A DNA stretch of 64,000 nt from Paenibacillus sp. FSL A5-0031 (GTDB taxonomy: Bacteria > Bacillota > Bacilli > Paenibacillales > Paenibacillaceae), in NCBI RefSeq assembly GCF_001956295.1, contig NZ_MRTD01000004.1:124001-188000 (forward strand), read 5' to 3'. Positions 59,949-64,000 of this stretch are shown in pieces. Numbering within the stretch: the stretch's first letter is position 1; each line of letters opens with the position of its first letter. A program made the position numbers and the translations under genes. Under the pieces are notes generated by a model. That model was given only the letters and a program-made list of their open reading frames with translations. It had not been told where the DNA came from and made no database searches.

Positions 59949-61658
59949 CTAATGCTGCGCCATGAGCAGCTGTTGATACACCTTGCCTGTGGCGAGCAGC
60001 TCTTCATGGGTGCCGGTCTCGGCTAACGATCCTTGATCCATAACAAAAATCACATCAGCATTCTCGATAGTGGACAACCTATGTGCGATCATAATTGTCG
60101 TCAGCCCCTTCCGTCTTGCTTCTAGACCAGCCAGCAGCTGACGCTCTGTCTCTAGATCGAGCGCTGACGTCGCTTCGTCCAGCACCAAAACTTCCGGATC
60201 ACTGACAATTGCCCGTGCAATTGCAATACGTTGACGCTGTCCGCCGGATAGCTTGATGCCCCTCTCTCCAATATTCGTGTCATAACCGTCAGGCAGCCCC
60301 AGAATAAAATCATGAATCTGAGCGATACGGCAAGCTTCCTTCACATCCGCTTCGGTGACCTCGTCTCTGCCTAACATCAGATTTTCACGAATGGTATCAG
60401 AGAACATATACGGGTCTTGGAATACAACAGACACCTTACTCGCCCACTGCTCGCGGTTGAAGATTTGGGCGTCCATATCGTTCAGCTTAAAAGTCCCCTT
60501 CGGCGCATCAAAGAAACGAACCAATAGCTGAGCAATGGTTGATTTTCCTCCCCCGCTCGTCCCTACAAAAGCAATTTTGCTTCCGATCGGCAGATCAGCC
60601 GAAAACCTGCGAATGACCTCCGGCAGCTCTGGCGAATAGCGAAAGCTCGTATCCTTAAAGGACAACTGCTCAATCGGTCCCGCTATACTCTTTTGACCCT
60701 TATCTTGCTGTTCCATTTCCAAAATACGCTGAACCCTGTCCACGTTAGCAAGCTGCGACGACATGCCCATAATAAATTGAAATAGATTATAGAAGGAATC
60801 CGACATTTGCGTAGAAAACTGAAACAAGATGACGAACGTTCCGATCGACATTTGTTCATGAATAAGCTGCATACCGCAGTAGCCAAGCACAAGAATGCCA
60901 ATGCCCCATTTCATCGGGTCGCTGTAGCGAATTTGCCGATTCACGAGTTTTCCTTCAGCCATTACCTGCTCAAAGTATTCCGCAAACATTTTATCGTAAA
61001 GCTTCATTTCCCACTTCAATCGGTGATAAGCAACCACTTCTCGTGTTGATGCTACCCCCTCTTCAATTTGTATCAGCAGCGCGGTACGTTTCTCCGCTAC
61101 CTGTCTAGCCTGCGCCTTCAGCTTGGGCGTAAAATAAAAGCCGATGAGTACATATATCGTACAAAGCCCCACAATCATAAGCAGCAAAATAGGGCTGGAA
61201 ATGCCAATGATCGTCATCAATATGCAAAGGTTTAACGTCTCCTGTATACCGCGCGGAATCTGCCAGCCCATCACGCTAGCCGAGACGAACAGATCCTGCG
61301 TGAACGAATATACGTATTTGCCGGTCCGCTCATTTTGGAACCGTTCAACAGGTACACCTTCAAGCCGCTTCAGCATTCGGGAGAGCAAAGAGCGGCTGAC
61401 TGCAAACTCATTGCGAACGAGACTTCGGCTCGTCATCGTAAACATTAGCGAGTAGACGAGCCCTGCAAGCGCGAATATGGAGATGACAATCGGCATCAGC
61501 TCATACTTGCCTTCCGTAAACACGTCATCAATTAATATTTTTTGAACATATACAATCGTATAATTGGATACGGACTCCAGTGCGAGATAGAGCAGCACAA
61601 TGAGATAAGTGCCTTTCAGCATAACGGAGTTCGACCAAAAGATTTTAAGATACTTCAT
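59949..61658 (-). CDS. ABC exporter, second subunit of pair
   Basis: 569 residues from the ATG at 61658 (GAGAGGG upstream; overlaps the previous gene by 14 bases). Membrane domain, then Walker A GTSGGGKST, LSGGQRQRIAIARAI, Walker B VLVLDEATSALD: a fully canonical ATP site. With its equally canonical partner it would have two active sites. Substrate unknown; the Fur-like site at the head of the operon suggests iron-linked export or import. Confidence 0.9.
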   Translation of the reverse strand: MKYLKIFWSNSVMLKGTYLIVLLYLALESVSNYTIVYVQKILIDDVFTEGKYELMPIVISIFALAGLVYSLMFTMTSRSLVRNEFAVSRSLLSRMLKRLEGVPVERFQNERTGKYVYSFTQDLFVSASVMGWQIPRGIQETLNLCILMTIIGISSPILLLMIVGLCTIYVLIGFYFTPKLKAQARQVAEKRTALLIQIEEGVASTREVVAYHRLKWEMKLYDKMFAEYFEQVMAEGKLVNRQIRYSDPMKWGIGILVLGYCGMQLIHEQMSIGTFVILFQFSTQMSDSFYNLFQFIMGMSSQLANVDRVQRILEMEQQDKGQKSIAGPIEQLSFKDTSFRYSPELPEVIRRFSADLPIGSKIAFVGTSGGGKSTIAQLLVRFFDAPKGTFKLNDMDAQIFNREQWASKVSVVFQDPYMFSDTIRENLMLGRDEVTEADVKEACRIAQIHDFILGLPDGYDTNIGERGIKLSGGQRQRIAIARAIVSDPEVLVLDEATSALDLETERQLLAGLEARRKGLTTIMIAHRLSTIENADVIFVMDQGSLAETGTHEELLATGKVYQQLLMAQH

Positions 61659-63507
61659 GTGCCACCCTCTCTTCCACTGCTTCGGATTGCCCGATTTCCA
61701 GCTCATACAGCAGCCCTTTGCGTACAATCAGCTCTTCATAGCTTCCTGCCTCCGCGACGCGGCCCTCGTGAATGACAACAATTTTGTCAAAATGCTTCAC
61801 TGTTGACAGCCTATGTGCAATCGCAATCGTCGTACGGTTAACCAGTACTTCATCAAGCGCACGCTGCACTTCATATTCACTTACATTATCTAGAGACGAA
61901 GTCGCCTCATCGAGCAAAATAATAGCTGGCTGCTTTACAAACATCCGCGCAATCGATACTCGCTGCTTCTGTCCGCCAGACAGCTTCATGCCTCGCTCGC
62001 CAACGAGCGTATCGTAGCCTTCGGGCAGCTGCATAATGAAATCATGCGCATAAGCAGCTTTGGCGGCTGCAATCACTTCTTCATCGCTTGCTTCTGGTTT
62101 GCCGAATCGAATATTCTCTTTGACAGAAGACCCGAACAGATAGGTTTCTTGAAATACATAACCGATCGACTCTCTCAAACGCTCTAGCGTCATTTGCTGT
62201 ATAGGTACACCATCCAGCTTAATCATGCCAGCAGTCGGATCGTAAAAACGCCCAATCATTTTAAACATCGTAGTCTTGCCGTTGCCGCTTGCCCCTACAA
62301 AGGCGACCTTCTCTCCTGGCTTGATGGTGAGCGAGAAGCCGTTAATAACAGGAGGCTGCTCCGGATACTGAAAGTAAACATCCTCGAACGTAAGTCCGCC
62401 GCGTACCTCATCAAGAGCGATGGGATCGGCCGGATCATCAATCTCAATTTCTTTGTGCATGAATCTATATAGCGGAATCGTTTGGTGGATGATGAGCTTC
62501 TGTTCCGTAAGCTGGGTGACGAGCAGCGTAAGGCGGAACATCGTCGTCATGTATAAGAGGGTGAAGGCGATAAAACCGCCTAATGTAATCCAATTATTTT
62601 GGAGAGAGTAGTAGCCCGTAATAAATAATGCAATGGCGCCCAAATAAAATGTAAACCGCCGAAAGCTGCCTCGCCCGAAGCTATACGTAGCAGCAAGCAA
62701 GTAAACATGCGACCACTCTTTATGTTTCCCGAGCGTCCGTCCATGGTACCAGGGCTGCGAGCCAAACGCTCGAAATTCGCGCAAGCCGGATATGCTTTCG
62801 TAAACCGATTGATTATAGGCAATTCGTGATTGACCGGATTCTCTCCCGTAAAGGGAAGCTTTCCGTTCAAAATAGGGCCCAAACAAATAATAAAGCCCGA
62901 ATGTTGGCAGCATGATGAGGCATAACCAGCCGCTAATGCTGAGCAGCAAACAAATAGCTACCGCTATAAAAAGCAAGTTTTCGATGACGCTCGGAAGGAC
63001 ATTGCGGTATATTTTCTGAACCGAAGCTACCTCGGAGTTGAACATCGACAGCGTCTCGCCCGCAGGGTGCCGCTCGTAATGAGCAAAGCCGAGCTTGCGC
63101 AAATGCTTGAAAATCGCCGTTTGCATATCGCGAGAGGCAAGCTCTCCTATCGTCCGCTGCAATAGATTACGATAATTTTTGGCGATAAGCATGAGCAAAT
63201 TAATAGCTACAAGAGCTCCCAAAATCATCATAAAAAGCGAGGTATCCTTGTTGACTACGACATGATCGATAACATATTGGATCATCTTTGGCGTTAATGT
63301 TTCCCCGAGCACCGCCATCGTACCGCAGGCCGCAAGAGCTGCGATTTGCTTCTTATAAGGCGTCAAAAACTTTAGCGCCCAAATGTAGGAGCTTTTTGAC
63401 TCATTCAGCTCAGCCTTCTGTTTTCCTTTGTCCGCTTGCTTGCGAGCCTGTTCGCTCATCTGCTGCGATGGCCTATCGGCTTCCGCAGCTTTTTCTGTTT
63501 TTAGCAT
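61645..63507 (-). CDS. ABC exporter, first subunit of pair, with charged N-terminal extension
   Basis: 620 residues. Residues 1-42 are polar and charged (KQADKGKQKAELNESKS), an unusual extension before the membrane domain. ATPase: GASGNGKTT, LSGGQKQRVSIARMF, IILLDEATSSLDN, all canonical. GAGGAGGG lies before the ATG, with a strong promoter and Fur-like palindrome upstream. Confidence 0.9.
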   Translation of the reverse strand: MLKTEKAAEADRPSQQMSEQARKQADKGKQKAELNESKSSYIWALKFLTPYKKQIAALAACGTMAVLGETLTPKMIQYVIDHVVVNKDTSLFMMILGALVAINLLMLIAKNYRNLLQRTIGELASRDMQTAIFKHLRKLGFAHYERHPAGETLSMFNSEVASVQKIYRNVLPSVIENLLFIAVAICLLLSISGWLCLIMLPTFGLYYLFGPYFERKASLYGRESGQSRIAYNQSVYESISGLREFRAFGSQPWYHGRTLGKHKEWSHVYLLAATYSFGRGSFRRFTFYLGAIALFITGYYSLQNNWITLGGFIAFTLLYMTTMFRLTLLVTQLTEQKLIIHQTIPLYRFMHKEIEIDDPADPIALDEVRGGLTFEDVYFQYPEQPPVINGFSLTIKPGEKVAFVGASGNGKTTMFKMIGRFYDPTAGMIKLDGVPIQQMTLERLRESIGYVFQETYLFGSSVKENIRFGKPEASDEEVIAAAKAAYAHDFIMQLPEGYDTLVGERGMKLSGGQKQRVSIARMFVKQPAIILLDEATSSLDNVSEYEVQRALDEVLVNRTTIAIAHRLSTVKHFDKIVVIHEGRVAEAGSYEELIVRKGLLYELEIGQSEAVEERVAHEVS

Positions 63508-63576
63508 CGTTGTTCCCTCCTCGTTTCTGTTTGTTAAACCCCTTTATACAACCTATTTTTTGGCAGTTGGCTACCT

Positions 63577-63628
63577 ATCATAATTCTGGGTACACATTTT
63601 GTCAACGCACAAAATGATTATAATCATT
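63577..63628 (-). promoter_or_regulatory. Strong promoter with Fur-like palindrome for the ABC exporter pair
   Basis: Minus strand TTGACA (63600-63605), 17-bp spacer, TATGAT (63577-63582). Seven bases upstream of the -35 lies AATGATTATAATCATT (63613-63628), a perfect palindrome with Fur-box character that continues as TCATTA. The leader to the ATG is about 65 nt. Confidence 0.7.
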
Positions 63629-63665
63629 CATTACCAAGCAGCATCACCACTGCACATAAACACGT

Positions 63666-63708
63666 AAAAAGCCCGGCTCAAGGCACCAGCGCCTGTTGAC
63701 CGGACTTT
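63666..63708 (-). terminator. Terminator of the dehydrogenase gene
   Basis: Minus strand AGTCCGG...CCGGGCT stem with an inner AGGCGC.../...CCTT part, followed by TTTTTACG. It separates the dehydrogenase transcript from the exporter promoter. Confidence 0.75.
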
Positions 63709-63731
63709 CTATAATAGTTGCGATATCTTGG

Positions 63732-64000
63732 CTATAATTCCACAATCGCTTTAATAACCTTTGATTCTGGCTTCAGCCAGCTATCGAAGTGGTTGATCAT
63801 TTCCGCAAACGGCACACGATGCGTAATGAAACTAGCCACATCAATGCTGCCGCTTCGCACAGCTTCTTGAACTGCTGAGAAGTCCTCAATAGTCGCATTT
63901 CGGCTTCCCATTAACGTCATCTCCCGCTTGTGAAACTCAGGATCGTTGAAGGAGAGCTCCGCTTTGACGAGGCCAACATATACAAGCTTGCCTCCGTGTG
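63732..64000 (-). CDS. C-terminal end of a zinc-type (MDR) alcohol dehydrogenase (5' truncated by window edge)
   Basis: About 89 residues, frame open to the window edge: HGGKLVYVGLVKAELSFNDPEFHKREMTLMGSRNAT, then VPFAEMINHFDSWLKPESKVIKAIVEL. The GK-L-V-V-G strand and the EMTLMGSRNAT segment are typical of the C-terminal part of medium-chain zinc dehydrogenases acting on polyols or sugar acids (Tdh, RspB or YjjN type). The catalytic and zinc-binding N-terminal half is outside the window. Confidence 0.85.
   Translation of the reverse strand, partial: HGGKLVYVGLVKAELSFNDPEFHKREMTLMGSRNATIEDFSAVQEAVRSGSIDVASFITHRVPFAEMINHFDSWLKPESKVIKAIVEL

Overview
The window looks like a chromosomal segment of a Paenibacillus-type Gram-positive bacterium (Bacillales). 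Reasons: AGGAGG-type ribosome binding sites, frequent TTG and GTG starts, lipoboxes, S-layer homology (SLH) domains, a ZTP riboswitch, Rex/CsoR/Fur-type operators, a yclNOPQ-like siderophore importer, a BmrC/BmrD-like exporter, and a long sugar-uptake operon with a DUF5696 protein. I see no rRNA, tRNA, CRISPR array, phage or complete insertion sequence. All assignments come from reading the sequence; no database search was possible.

Layout. 1-1355: end of a ricin-lectin protein, then about 1.1 kb of non-coding DNA with a 123-bp tandem hairpin-repeat array. 1356-4650: SDR dehydrogenase, HAD phosphatase, and an NADH oxidase preceded by two Rex-box palindromes. 4696-7450: GH43 enzyme, divergent ArsR-type regulator, and the 3' remnant of a GH51-type arabinofuranosidase gene invaded by short hairpin repeats. 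7477-20249 (minus strand): a nine-gene superoperon with two solute-binding proteins (one membrane-anchored and fused to two beta-sandwich modules), two permease pairs, a signal-peptide/NHL-propeller/TPR/TM protein, a YIP1-like membrane protein and a DUF5696 protein. It encodes no ATPase and is the best candidate here for an under-described system.

20900-24318: His-rich YtkA-like lipoprotein, a DinB protein, copZ-csoR with a CsoR operator inside the csoR promoter, and a polytopic membrane protein. 24430-33579: glycerophosphodiester phosphodiesterase (apparently AUU start), MFS transporter, YitT protein, small acidic protein, an asymmetric heterodimeric ABC exporter, ZTP riboswitch-folD, and a DeoR-like regulator. 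33751-40995: a 2414-residue surface nuclease/nucleotidase (LTD, EEP nuclease, two 5'-nucleotidase modules, three SLH). 41600-42090 holds an array of exact 36-nt period.

42166-51873: WYL regulator, second DinB protein, bmrD/bmrC with two unknown membrane-protein genes, glycosyltransferase, Trm11-like methylase and esterase. 52032-58870: divergent PAP2 protein, MBL hydrolase, FetAB-like transporter and yclNOPQ-like siderophore import genes behind two Fur boxes. 59045-59900: a 124-bp tandem hairpin array related to the first one. 59949-63628: a second ABC exporter pair behind a strong promoter with a Fur-like palindrome. 63732-64000: 3' end of a zinc-type dehydrogenase.

Themes: plant-polysaccharide sugar uptake (arabinose-linked remnants, cre-like site), metal homeostasis (copper, iron), nucleic-acid/nucleoside scavenging (surface nuclease beside a DeoR-like regulator), and an unusual density of intergenic hairpin-forming repeats of at least three kinds.
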